From: Bradyrhizobium semiaridum
Lineage (GTDB): Bacteria > Pseudomonadota > Alphaproteobacteria > Rhizobiales > Xanthobacteraceae
Assembly (NCBI RefSeq): GCF_020329505.1
Contig: NZ_JAGKJJ010000003.1
Coordinates: 62,001 to 126,000 of the forward strand
DNA: 64,000 nucleotides
Direction of reading: 5' to 3'
Position 1 is the first letter of the stretch. Every line of letters begins with the position of its first letter. This document shows, one piece after another, positions 51,465-60,259 of this stretch. The translations under genes were made by a program, and so were the position numbers. The notes beneath the pieces were generated by a model. It was not told where the DNA came from. It was given only the letters and a program-made list of their open reading frames with translations, and made no database searches.

Positions 51465-53018
51465 TCATTCCGCGACGGGCGCGAATACCCGCGCCATGTA
51501 GGTCGACAGGTCATCCACGATCTCGGCGCGCGACGCGGAGGCCACGCCGGCCAGCGACTTCGCAAGTTCCTTCTTGAAATCGAGCTGCATGGATCGGGCG
51601 ATCTGGATGCGCTGCGCCTGCGGGGATCCGGCACCGTGCATGGATTCCGTCAGATAGCCGACGGCATTGCGGCCGAGGGTCATGTTCTCCACCAGGCGCA
51701 GGATGCGGATCCTGTCCTCGGTCGCGATCTCCGGCCGTCCCTTGAGGTATTTCTCGACGATCGGACCGATAGTGTCGTGCCGCAGCTCCCGCTCCGACGG
51801 CAGCGTCACCATCGATCCACCGGCGAGATCCTGCGCCAGCCGCCCGATCTCATAGGGGATTTTCGTCACGTGATGCTTGCAGACGTTCGCGAGCATCTCG
51901 TCCGGCAGGTACGCTCCGGATTTCATCGCGACGCCCTGATGGCTCGCGGCGATGCCGGCGCCGTAGATCGTCTCGTTGAGATGGGTCATCTCGACCAGTT
52001 TGTCACGGACATGCGAGGCGCGCTCGACGCCGTTGTAGTCCGCAATCGTCGCCGCGGCGCCGATCAGGACGTCGCCGACGCCGCTCTTGCAGACATAGCT
52101 GCGGCGATGATAGCAGGTGAAGCGTTCGACCAGCGTGGCGGCGAATTCGAACTCGCCGTCGAGGAAGATGAGCTCACGCGGAATGAACACGTTGTCGAAC
52201 ACGATCATCGCCTCCTGGCCGGAAAAGCGCGCGTTGCCGGCGTCGATGTCGCCGCCTTCGGCGCTGCGGGTGTCGCAGGATTGACGGCCGTAGATGTAGG
52301 TGATGCCCTCGGCGTCAACGGGGATCGCGCCGACGACGGCGTAGTCCCTGTCGGCCGGCTCCAGCCTCATGGTCGGCATCACGATCAGCCAATGCGAATT
52401 CAGGCAGCCGGTCTGATGCGCCTTTGCGCCGCTGACGTAGACGCCTTCGGACGTGCGGCGCACGACGTGAAGGAAGAGATCCGGATCGGCCTGCTGCGAC
52501 GGCGACCTGCCGCGATCGCCCTTCACGTCGGTCATCGCGCCGCCGATGACCAGGTTGGCGCTCTGCACGCGCGCGAGGAACCGCTCGAACCGGGCGTGGT
52601 AATCGGTCTCGTACTTCCAGTCCAGATCGTGTGTCACCGAATGCAACGCGTTGAGCGCGTCCATGCCGACGCAGCGCTGGAAGCAGGTGCCGGTCAATTG
52701 CCCGAGCCGCCGCTGCATCTTGTTCTGCATGACGAGGTCGCGGACACTGCCGGATATGTGAAGGAAGCGGTTCACGCGCCCGCCCGTGAGCGGCGAGATG
52801 GCGGACGCAAGTTCGGGGTCCGCATTGGCGAGATCGTAGGTCTCCGCAACCGCGTTGATCGACGGCCTGATAATGGGGTGCTCGACCGGTTCTGCGACCA
52901 ATTCGCCCATCAGATAGACCTTGAGCTTCCGGCCCCTCAGACTTTCGATGTACTCAGCGCCGGACCGGATCGGATTCCGCGACGGCGTTGAGCCGGCTGT
53001 TAAGACGTCCTGATCCAT
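51465..53018 (-). CDS. abfD: 4-Hydroxybutyryl-CoA dehydratase-like (AbfD, HpaB fold)
   Basis: 517 residues similar throughout to clostridial AbfD: AEYIESLRGRKLKVYLMGEL, HPIIRPSINAVAETYDLA, AMTDVKGDRGRSPSQQADPD, YIYGRQSCDTR, ASHVRDKLVEMTHLNETIYG and TESMHGAGSPQAQRIQIAR. The 4Fe-4S ligands appear as C112, C116, H304 and C310. AbfD eliminates water from 4-hydroxybutyryl-CoA to crotonyl-CoA through a flavin radical. The His-Cys spacing is six rather than the seven I recall for AbfD. Not 4-hydroxyphenylacetate hydroxylase, which lacks these ligands. Confidence 0.88.
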   Translation of the reverse strand: MDQDVLTAGSTPSRNPIRSGAEYIESLRGRKLKVYLMGELVAEPVEHPIIRPSINAVAETYDLANADPELASAISPLTGGRVNRFLHISGSVRDLVMQNKMQRRLGQLTGTCFQRCVGMDALNALHSVTHDLDWKYETDYHARFERFLARVQSANLVIGGAMTDVKGDRGRSPSQQADPDLFLHVVRRTSEGVYVSGAKAHQTGCLNSHWLIVMPTMRLEPADRDYAVVGAIPVDAEGITYIYGRQSCDTRSAEGGDIDAGNARFSGQEAMIVFDNVFIPRELIFLDGEFEFAATLVERFTCYHRRSYVCKSGVGDVLIGAAATIADYNGVERASHVRDKLVEMTHLNETIYGAGIAASHQGVAMKSGAYLPDEMLANVCKHHVTKIPYEIGRLAQDLAGGSMVTLPSERELRHDTIGPIVEKYLKGRPEIATEDRIRILRLVENMTLGRNAVGYLTESMHGAGSPQAQRIQIARSMQLDFKKELAKSLAGVASASRAEIVDDLSTYMARVFAPVAE

Positions 53019-53084
53019 CTCGATGCCTCCATTGGTGCGGGCCCGCGATGCGACCGCATCCGGGCCCTGTGTCGTCGACCTGCG

Positions 53085-54332
53085 TCAACCCTTCTTGACC
53101 AGCGGGCAGGCGCTGTCCTTGAGCGGACGAAATGCCTGGTCGCCGGGGATCACTTCGCGAAGCTTGTAGAAATCCCAATCGGCCTTCGATTCGGACGGCT
53201 TTTTGACCTCGTAGACGTACATGTCGTGCACCATGCGACCGTCCTCGCGGATCCGTCCGCCCTTGGCGAAGAAATCGTTGATCGGAAGCTCGCGCATCTT
53301 GCTCATCACCGCCTGGGCCTCGTCGGTGCCGGCGGCTTCGATCGCCTTGAGGTAGTGCATGGTCGACGAATAGTCGCCGGCGTCGCCCATGTGCGGCATC
53401 CGCTTCGTGCGTTCGTAGAAGCGTTTGGACCAGGCTCGGGTTTCATCATCACGGTCCCAGTAGAACGCATTGGTGAGAACCAGCCCTTGCGCGGCCGAGA
53501 GCCCCAGGCTCTTGACGTCGGTGATCCAGACCAGCAGCCCGGCGAGAGTTTGGCCGCCATCCGGAATGCCAAATTCGTGCGCCGATTTGATCGAGTTCAC
53601 CAGCACGTTGCCGGAGCCGGCCAGCCCCACGACCTGCGCTTTCGAGGACTGCGCTTGCAGCAGGAACGAGGACTGGTCGAACGCGTCAGGCGGATAGCGG
53701 GTCGCCCCGACGACCTCGCCGCCCAACGCCTTAACGACCGCCGAGGTGTCGGCTTCGAGCGCGTGCCCGAACGCGTAGTCTGCCGTCAGAAAGTACCACG
53801 ACTTCTTGCCTGCCTTGGCCAGCGCGGCGCCGGTCCCGCGCGCGAGCGCATAGGTGTCGTAGGCATAATGAATGCTGTTGGGCGTACATGCATCTCCCGT
53901 CAGACGCGACGACCCGGAGCCGTTGATGATGGCGATCCGGCTCTTCTCCTTCGCGAGACCGGACACGGTGAGCGCAATCGAGGAATTGATGAGGTTGGCG
54001 ATCATGTCGACGCGGTCCACGTCGAACCATTTTCGCGCCAGCGCCGAGGCGGTATCGGGCTTGTTCTGGTGATCGGCGACGACGACCTCGATCGGCTTTC
54101 CGAGCACCTTGCCGCCGAAATCCTCGACGGCCATCTTGACCGCCGTCACTGCGCCTTCGCCGGATTCGTGGGAGAATTGTCCCGACATATCCGTGAGCAC
54201 GCCGATCTTCACAACGTCGTCCGAGATGCGCGCGGCCTGCGCGTCCGCCGCATTGTCGAACATCAGGATTGCCGCTGTCGCGACCAGGACGCTTGCTGTC
54301 GCGACCAGGACGCTTCGAATATTCAGCTTCAT
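53085..54332 (-). CDS. LIV-family substrate-binding protein of the cassette
   Basis: 415 residues with signal peptide and a complete LIV-type fold (VKIGVLTDMSGQFSHESGEG at the mature N-terminus). Start MKLNIRSV follows GGGAG by seven bases. The signal peptide contains a tandem SVLVATA duplication. No permease or ATPase is present, so it must borrow a LIV complex from elsewhere. First gene of the SBP-abfD-coxG operon, divergent from the HxlR gene. Confidence 0.88.
   Translation of the reverse strand: MKLNIRSVLVATASVLVATAAILMFDNAADAQAARISDDVVKIGVLTDMSGQFSHESGEGAVTAVKMAVEDFGGKVLGKPIEVVVADHQNKPDTASALARKWFDVDRVDMIANLINSSIALTVSGLAKEKSRIAIINGSGSSRLTGDACTPNSIHYAYDTYALARGTGAALAKAGKKSWYFLTADYAFGHALEADTSAVVKALGGEVVGATRYPPDAFDQSSFLLQAQSSKAQVVGLAGSGNVLVNSIKSAHEFGIPDGGQTLAGLLVWITDVKSLGLSAAQGLVLTNAFYWDRDDETRAWSKRFYERTKRMPHMGDAGDYSSTMHYLKAIEAAGTDEAQAVMSKMRELPINDFFAKGGRIREDGRMVHDMYVYEVKKPSESKADWDFYKLREVIPGDQAFRPLKDSACPLVKKG
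54274..54315. repeat. 21-bp perfect tandem duplication in a signal peptide
   Basis: Two exact 21-bp units (54274-54294 and 54295-54315) add seven residues, SVLVATA twice, to the hydrophobic core of the binding-protein signal peptide. The duplication keeps the frame. It looks recent because the copies are identical. Confidence 0.85.
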
Positions 54333-54385
54333 GTCACTTCTCCCCAGGGTTGCTCCGCTTGCGCGTTCGCGTCTTATCACTAGCA

Positions 54386-54417
54386 TAACTAGACCAATGT
54401 TACTTGCGTAACTAGAC
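54386..54417. promoter_or_regulatory. Operator region between SBP and HxlR genes
   Basis: TAACTAGAC occurs at 54386-54394 and 54409-54417, 23 bp apart, and GTTAC-TTGC-GTAAC (54399-54411) is an inverted repeat. The full motif GTTACTTGCGTAACTAGAC recurs at 63227-63245 with 17/19 identity in front of the other operon. It lies between divergent genes, so autoregulation by the HxlR protein is likely. Confidence 0.75.
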
Positions 54418-54512
54418 TTATTTTTTCAACGAGTCAACGGCACCGTTGTGCTAGAGGTGCGCAACCTTCGAAGGCCGCCGTCACGCGGCCGCGTGAAATG
54501 GACTGATTTGAA

Positions 54513-55553
54513 ATGCCCGCCGCCGCCAAGATCCAGACGACGAAACCCTCTGCGAAGCCGCGGGCCACAGCGCACGCGGCCCGGAAGGTCGTCGCCCGGA
54601 CCGAGCGCAACTGTTCCGTCGCGCGCACGCTGGATATCGTTTCGGACGCGTGGGCGTTCCTGATCATCCGCGAGGCATTCTTCGGGACGCAGACGTTCGA
54701 AGCGTTCCGCTCGGCGCTGGGTATCCCGCGTGCCACGCTGACCGATCGGCTGAGGAAGCTGACCCAGCTCGCCATCTTCCGTCAGGTCGCGCCCGGATCA
54801 TCCCTGCGCAAGGAATACCGCCTGACCAAAATGGGGTTTGATCTCTATCCAAGCTTCATCGCGCTCATGCAATTCGGCGACCGCTGGCTGTCCAAGGGCA
54901 AGCCTCCTCCGCTGACGCTGATCCATGCGACATGCGGTTGCGACAGCCATCCCGTCGTCACCTGCTCCCATTGCGGCGAGAGCGTCGGCGCGCGCGACGC
55001 GAAATATCGCGACGGCCCCGGTGCAGGACGCTGCCCCGCCAAGCCGGGCCGCAACACCAGGCGGGCTTCCGACGGAAGCCAATTCGTCCGCGGCCGCCCG
55101 AGCTCGGTGTCGCGTGCGCTCGAGATCATCGGCGACAAATGGAGCTTCATGGTCGTCCGCGAGGGCTTCTTCGGCAATCGCCGCTACGACAAGATCTTGA
55201 ACGAGCTCGCGATCGCGCCGAACATCCTCACCGACCGGCTCAACCGCCTGGTCGCCAGCGGCGTCTTCCAGCGACGGCAATATCAGCGCTCGCCGGATCG
55301 CTACGAATACCTTCTCACCGACATGGGACGCGATCTCTACGGTCCGTTCATCGCGATGCTGAGGTGGGGCGACCGCTGGCTCTCCAAGGGCAAGCCGCCG
55401 CTGATCCTGACCCATCTCAAGTGCGGACACGACTTCGAGCCTTCGGTGGACTGCGATCGCTGCCACAAGCCGATCGTCGCCGCCGATATGCGCTACCGAC
55501 TGGCGTACGATCCCAAATCGTTCGGTGCCTCGGCGCCGCGGTCGGTCGACTGA
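54513..55553 (+). CDS. Fused double-HxlR transcriptional regulator
   Basis: 346 residues made of two HxlR-type winged helices: DIVSDAWAFLIIREAFFGTQ (about 32-51) with a wing near 90, and EIIGDKWSFMVVREGFFGNR (about 206-225). Each is followed by DRWLSKGKPP and a Cys-rich tail (CGCDSHPVVTCSHCGE; KCGHDFEPSVDCDRCHK), a possible Zn or redox site. Normal HxlR proteins are single-domain dimers near 110-130 residues, so this is an intramolecular dimer. It faces the ligase gene and likely regulates both operons of the cassette. Confidence 0.88.
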   Translation: MPAAAKIQTTKPSAKPRATAHAARKVVARTERNCSVARTLDIVSDAWAFLIIREAFFGTQTFEAFRSALGIPRATLTDRLRKLTQLAIFRQVAPGSSLRKEYRLTKMGFDLYPSFIALMQFGDRWLSKGKPPPLTLIHATCGCDSHPVVTCSHCGESVGARDAKYRDGPGAGRCPAKPGRNTRRASDGSQFVRGRPSSVSRALEIIGDKWSFMVVREGFFGNRRYDKILNELAIAPNILTDRLNRLVASGVFQRRQYQRSPDRYEYLLTDMGRDLYGPFIAMLRWGDRWLSKGKPPLILTHLKCGHDFEPSVDCDRCHKPIVAADMRYRLAYDPKSFGASAPRSVD

Positions 55554-55564
55554 GCGGTCTCGAC

Positions 55565-57109
55565 CTACGACGCCTGGCTCAGCATTTCGACCAGCTTGAA
55601 GCGCATGATCTTCCCCGAGCCGGTCCGCGGAATTTCGCCGACAAGATGGGTCGCCTCGGGAATCTTGTAGGCCGACAGTTGCGCCCGGCAGTGGTCCATC
55701 AGCGAAGCGACGTCCAACCCGTTCTCCTTTGCCACGACGAACAGGTACGGCACCTCTCCCAGCGTCGCGTGCTTCAAGCCGACGACGGCGCAATCCCTGA
55801 CCTGGGGATGCCGAACCACGACCTCCTCGATCTCGGCGGGCGCGATGTTCTGGCCGCCGCGGATGATCAACTCCTTGATCCTTCCCGTGATGGTCAGGTA
55901 ACCAGCCGGATCAGACTTTGCGAGATCACCGGTGTGATACCAGCCCTTGCGCAGCGCCGACGCCGTCTCCGCCGGCTTGTTGTGGTAGCCCTGCATCAGG
56001 TTCGGGCCGCGGACGATTAACTCGCCTTCCTCGCCGATCGGTAGGTCCTCGGCCGACGACGGATCGACGATGCGCACGGCAAGACCCGGCACGGGCAAGC
56101 CGCACGAACCCATCGGCCTCGCGCCGTGCAGCCAGTTCATCGTCACCATGGTCGAGGTTTCGGTAATGCCGTACCCGTCGAGCAGCCGGATCGAAAAGCG
56201 CTCCTCGAACGCCCTGTTCAGGGTCGCGGGCATGATTGCGCCGGCGGAGATGCAAAGACGGAGTCCACCGAGGCGTTCGACGCCGCTCTCCCGCGCGCGG
56301 AGCAGGAGATAATGGAACATCGTCGGCACGCCCGGAAGAACCGAATACGTTCCCGTCCGCAGCAGATCGAGCGCCTGTTGCGGCGAAAACTTCTCCATGA
56401 TGCGTTCGCTCGCGCCCACGGCGAGCACGCCGAGCACGGACAGATTGAGGCCGTAGGAGTGGAACAGCGGCAACGGCGACAGCACGACGTCCTTCTCGCT
56501 CAGTTCCGCGATCGGCGCCCAGCACGAGGCGGCGATCCACAACATGCCGCGCAGCGAGAGCAGCACGCCCTTCGCCCGCCCGGTCGTTCCGGACGTGTAG
56601 ATGATGAAGGACGAGCGGTCGATGTCGCCGGGATCGGAGGGCGATGCGGGACTGGTGGATGCGAGCGCCTCCAGCGAAAGACCCGCCCTCTCTGGGTCCG
56701 GACCCGCGAAGATCGAGATCGGCGCGATCGCCGCATCACGGCAGACCTTGTCGACCAGATCCTTCCGCGTGGCCGTCGTGACGACGTATCCGCAAGCCGC
56801 GTCGGTCAGGCGATAGCTGATCTCGCCTTCTGCCGCGTCATAGCTGATGGGAACCACGACCGCGCCGGCGCGCAACGCGGCAAAGCATGCTTCGACCCAA
56901 TCCACGCCGTTCGGCAGATAGATTGCAATCCTGTCGCCGTCCCGCACACCAGCCCTGGTAAGGTTGGCCGCGATCGAAGCGGTTCGCCGGGCGAGTTCCG
57001 CGTAAGTGACCGATCGCGACGAGTCCCAATACGCGACCTTGTCGGGACGCTGAGTCGCGTGGCGTTCGAGCAGCGTCGAGACGGGTGCGATCAGATCGAC
57101 GTGAAGCAT
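55565..57109 (-). CDS. Acyl-CoA ligase, AMP-forming (class I adenylate-forming)
   Basis: 514 residues with the AMP-ligase motifs: YTSGTTGRAKGV P-loop, GYGITETST, YHTGDLAKSDPAGYL, hinge ITGRIKELIIRGGQNIAPAE and the catalytic Lys in GSGKIMRF. Start MLHVDL follows GGGAGG by five bases; the long open frame upstream belongs to the SDR gene. It would activate an organic acid, by context perhaps a 4-hydroxy acid, to its CoA thioester. Last gene of the seven-gene operon. Confidence 0.88.
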   Translation of the reverse strand: MLHVDLIAPVSTLLERHATQRPDKVAYWDSSRSVTYAELARRTASIAANLTRAGVRDGDRIAIYLPNGVDWVEACFAALRAGAVVVPISYDAAEGEISYRLTDAACGYVVTTATRKDLVDKVCRDAAIAPISIFAGPDPERAGLSLEALASTSPASPSDPGDIDRSSFIIYTSGTTGRAKGVLLSLRGMLWIAASCWAPIAELSEKDVVLSPLPLFHSYGLNLSVLGVLAVGASERIMEKFSPQQALDLLRTGTYSVLPGVPTMFHYLLLRARESGVERLGGLRLCISAGAIMPATLNRAFEERFSIRLLDGYGITETSTMVTMNWLHGARPMGSCGLPVPGLAVRIVDPSSAEDLPIGEEGELIVRGPNLMQGYHNKPAETASALRKGWYHTGDLAKSDPAGYLTITGRIKELIIRGGQNIAPAEIEEVVVRHPQVRDCAVVGLKHATLGEVPYLFVVAKENGLDVASLMDHCRAQLSAYKIPEATHLVGEIPRTGSGKIMRFKLVEMLSQAS

Positions 57110-57120
57110 GCCTGCCTCCC

Positions 57121-57870
57121 CTAGACCATGCTGTATCCGCCGTTGACGCTGATCACCTGCCCGGTGATCCAGCTTCCGGCATCGGAGGCGAGCAGCGTGA
57201 CCAGCGGAGCGACATCGGACGGCAAGCCAAGCCGCCGGATCGCGTAGGCCTTGACCAGCTTGTCGCGGTTCGCATCGACCCAGGTCTTGTCGTGCGCGGT
57301 TTCGATCAGGCCGAGCGAGATCGAGTTGGCGGTCACGCCCGAACGCCCCCATTCGCGCGCCAGCGACTTCATCAGCGCGATCGTTCCCGCGCGCGCGGCG
57401 GCCGCGAGCGCCAGCCCGGATTCGCCGACCCTCGAGGAGTCGCCCATGATCGAGATGATCCGTCCGCGGCCCGACGCCTCCAGCAGCGGGCCCGCGCTGT
57501 GGGAGCAATTCAGCGCGCCGTAGAGGCAGGTGTCGATCTGCTTTTTCCAGTCCTCGGGCGTGCTCTCGCTGAAGCGCTGGCGGAACACCAGGCCGGCATT
57601 GTTGACCAGAACGTCGAGGCCACCGAAGTCGCTCTTGATATCCGCGACCATCTTCCTGACGATATCCGCATCCGCAATGTCGGCCTGATAGGCCTTCGCC
57701 CTGCCGCCGGCCTTCTCGATCTCGGAGACCACCGCTTCCGCCTCGGCCTTGGAGCTGTGGTAGTTCACCGCAACGTTTGCACCACGTGCCGCGAGCATCG
57801 TGGCGATGGCTGCACCCACGTCTCGTCCACCGCCCGTCACCAGCGCGACGCGTCCTTTCAAGTCACTCAT
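57121..57870 (-). CDS. SDR family protein with altered active site
   Basis: 249 residues with Rossmann motif VTGGGRDVGAAIATML and NNAG at 90-93, and a C-terminal SVNGGY. The YxxxK segment is replaced by AAAAR at about 156-160 (SGLALAAAARAGTIAL), so the usual Tyr and Lys are missing. By operon position one would expect a 3-hydroxyacyl-CoA dehydrogenase, but catalysis cannot be assumed. Overlaps the hydroxylase large-subunit gene by eight bases. Confidence 0.83.
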   Translation of the reverse strand: MSDLKGRVALVTGGGRDVGAAIATMLAARGANVAVNYHSSKAEAEAVVSEIEKAGGRAKAYQADIADADIVRKMVADIKSDFGGLDVLVNNAGLVFRQRFSESTPEDWKKQIDTCLYGALNCSHSAGPLLEASGRGRIISIMGDSSRVGESGLALAAAARAGTIALMKSLAREWGRSGVTANSISLGLIETAHDKTWVDANRDKLVKAYAIRRLGLPSDVAPLVTLLASDAGSWITGQVISVNGGYSMV

Positions 57871-60259
57871 CAGCTTTCCTCTTGATTTGAGCTTGTTCCA
57901 TCAGTCTGAAGATGCGCTCCGGCGTCATCGGAAGGATCGAGACGCCGATGCCAAGTGGCGACAGCGCGTCGGCAATCGCGTTGGCAATCGCAGCGGGCGC
58001 GCCGATCGTTCCCCCCTCGCCCATGCCTCTGAAGCCGCCGGCAACGGCGGATTCGCTCTCGACATGGACGACGTCCATGACCGGCACTTCGGGCGCGGAT
58101 GGGATCATGTAGTCGACAAGGCTCGCGGTCAGCAGCTGGCCGTCCTCGTCGTAGATCAGTTCCTCGAACAGCGCCGCGCCGATGCCTTGCGCCACTCCGC
58201 CATGCACCTGGCCGTCGACGATCATCGGGTTGATGATCCGGCCGCAGTCTTCGGCGACGACGAATTTCAGGATCCGCACGAAGCATGTCGCCGGATCGAT
58301 CTCGACGGCGGCGATGTGGGTGGCCGCCGCGGTCGTTCCGTTGACCGGATCGTAGGTATAAGTCGCACTCAGCTCCTCGCGCGCCTCGACGGGCAGCGTC
58401 TTCATGTCGGAATAGACCGCCTTGGCGATCTGTTTGAAGCTCACCGCGCGATCGGTGCCGAGCACGACCGCCTTGCCCTCGGTGACCTCGATGTCGTCAG
58501 CGTTGGCTTCGAGCAGATGCGAGGCGACCCGCTTGATCTTCTCCCGCAGGATTTTCGAAGCGTGCTTCGCCGCGCCTCCGCCGAGCACGGCGCTGCGGCT
58601 AGCGTAGGTTCCGGTCGACATCGGGACTTCGTCGCTGTCGCCCTGGATCACGCGCACATCCTCGAACCGGGCGCCGAGATCGTCGGCGACGATCTGGGCC
58701 AGCGTGGTCTCAAGCCCCTGGCCGTGGGATGCGACACCGAATGCCGCGGTGATGGCGCCCGTCGAGTCGATCGTGATCTTCGCCGTTTCCGAGCCGGTGT
58801 TGATCGGCATGCCCGGCGCCACCGCGATCCGGGACCCGATGCCGGTCAGTTCGGCATAGGATGCAATGCCGATGCCGAACAGTCGCCCCTGCTTGCGCGC
58901 TTCGGCCTGCTCCTTGCGCAGCCGGTCGTAACCGGCCGCTTCGGCGGCGGCATCCAGGCACTCGATGAAGCCGGCCTTGTCCCAGATGATGCCGGACGCG
59001 ATCCGGTACGGAAACTCCTCGGCCCGGACCAGATTGCGCCGCCTGATCTCCAGCGGATCGATCCCGAGCGCCGCCGCGCCGAGATCCATCAGACGCTCGG
59101 CGACGAAGGTCGAGATCGGCCGGCCGACACCCCGATAGGGACCGGTCGGCGGCTTGCAGGTCGCGACGCCGCGCACGGCGCCCCTGTAGGACCCGATCTT
59201 GTAGGGCCCCGGCAGAAAGCTCACGACCTGCACGGGTTCCAGGCCACAGGTCCAGGGATAGATCGAGTAGGCGCCGACGTCCCCGATCACGTCAGCCTGC
59301 AGCGATGTCGCGATGCCGTTGGCGTCGAACCCCATCTCCGCATCGACGATCTCGGCGAAGGCCTGGCTGCTGCTGCTCACGTCCTCGAGCCGGTCCGCCG
59401 TCCACTTGACCGACCGTCGCAGTTTTCGGGCGGCGATGCAGATCAGAAGCTCTTCCGGATAAAGCGAGCCCTTCGAACCAAAACTCCCGCCCACGTCAGG
59501 CGCGACCACCCGCATGCAGTGTCCCGAGAGACCCAGCGATTCCGAGACGGCGTCGCGAACGATGCCGGGAATGTTCGACGAAGTGTAGAGCGTGATGGCA
59601 TCACGGCGCTTGTCGTACTCCGCTGCGTAGCTGCGCGGCTCCATCGCCAGCGGCGCCTTGCGCGTCATTTCAAAGCGGCCGGCCACCCTGACCGTCGCGG
59701 CCGCGAGATCGGCTGTGACGTCGCCCTTCCGGAATTCGCGCGCGATCAGGACATTGGTGCCGGCCGCTTCGTGCAGGAGCGGAGCGTTATCGGCGAGCGC
59801 CAGTTCGGCGCGGGCGAGCGCGCCGAGCGGTTCATAGTCGACGTCGATCAAGTCGAGCGCGTCCTCGGCAAGGTAGCGCGAGGTGGCGATGACAGCGACC
59901 ACGGCCTCGCCGACGTAGCGGACCTTCCCGGAGGCCAGCGGCAGGATCGGCGTCGCGTAGTAGTTCGGCATCCGGGAGAATGGAACGACCGGCTTGAAGT
60001 CGTCGGCGATGTCCTCCGCGGTGAATACGGCGACCACGCCCGGCGCCTGCCGCGCGGCGGCGGCGTCGATCCGCACGATCCGCGCGTGAGGCTGACCGCT
60101 GCGCAGGAACGCGAGGTGCAACGGCCGGTCCGGTTTCCGGTCGGCCGTATACTCTCCGTTGCCGGTCAGAAGACGCGGGTCCTCGGTGCGCTTGATCGGC
60201 GCACCGACGTTCCGCGGCCTCACGACATCGGAGGGACTTGCGCGCCGGTCGCTACTCAT
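57863..60259 (-). CDS. Molybdenum hydroxylase large subunit (xanthine dehydrogenase family)
   Basis: 798 residues; molybdopterin-cytosine-dinucleotide-binding features VVAPDVGGSFGSKG, GPYRGVGRP (374-381) and the active-site Glu in GMGEGGTIGAP near the C-terminus. The PYRG-type loop is that of form II, unlike the AYRCSFR of true CO dehydrogenase, so the substrate is an organic molecule. Family members hydroxylate heterocycles or aldehydes with water-derived oxygen. Works with the FAD and 2Fe-2S subunits encoded upstream. Confidence 0.9.
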   Translation of the reverse strand: MSSDRRASPSDVVRPRNVGAPIKRTEDPRLLTGNGEYTADRKPDRPLHLAFLRSGQPHARIVRIDAAAARQAPGVVAVFTAEDIADDFKPVVPFSRMPNYYATPILPLASGKVRYVGEAVVAVIATSRYLAEDALDLIDVDYEPLGALARAELALADNAPLLHEAAGTNVLIAREFRKGDVTADLAAATVRVAGRFEMTRKAPLAMEPRSYAAEYDKRRDAITLYTSSNIPGIVRDAVSESLGLSGHCMRVVAPDVGGSFGSKGSLYPEELLICIAARKLRRSVKWTADRLEDVSSSSQAFAEIVDAEMGFDANGIATSLQADVIGDVGAYSIYPWTCGLEPVQVVSFLPGPYKIGSYRGAVRGVATCKPPTGPYRGVGRPISTFVAERLMDLGAAALGIDPLEIRRRNLVRAEEFPYRIASGIIWDKAGFIECLDAAAEAAGYDRLRKEQAEARKQGRLFGIGIASYAELTGIGSRIAVAPGMPINTGSETAKITIDSTGAITAAFGVASHGQGLETTLAQIVADDLGARFEDVRVIQGDSDEVPMSTGTYASRSAVLGGGAAKHASKILREKIKRVASHLLEANADDIEVTEGKAVVLGTDRAVSFKQIAKAVYSDMKTLPVEAREELSATYTYDPVNGTTAAATHIAAVEIDPATCFVRILKFVVAEDCGRIINPMIVDGQVHGGVAQGIGAALFEELIYDEDGQLLTASLVDYMIPSAPEVPVMDVVHVESESAVAGGFRGMGEGGTIGAPAAIANAIADALSPLGIGVSILPMTPERIFRLMEQAQIKRKADE

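Noticed and set aside
50913..52991. 692-codon open frame on the plus strand
   Set aside because: Antisense to abfD and coxG, no motifs, low-complexity Arg/Asp/Val composition; the minus-strand genes explain the region.
51465..53018. 4-Hydroxyphenylacetate 3-monooxygenase
   Set aside because: The fold is shared, but the sequence follows AbfD closely and carries the Cys/Cys/His/Cys cluster ligands absent from the hydroxylase.
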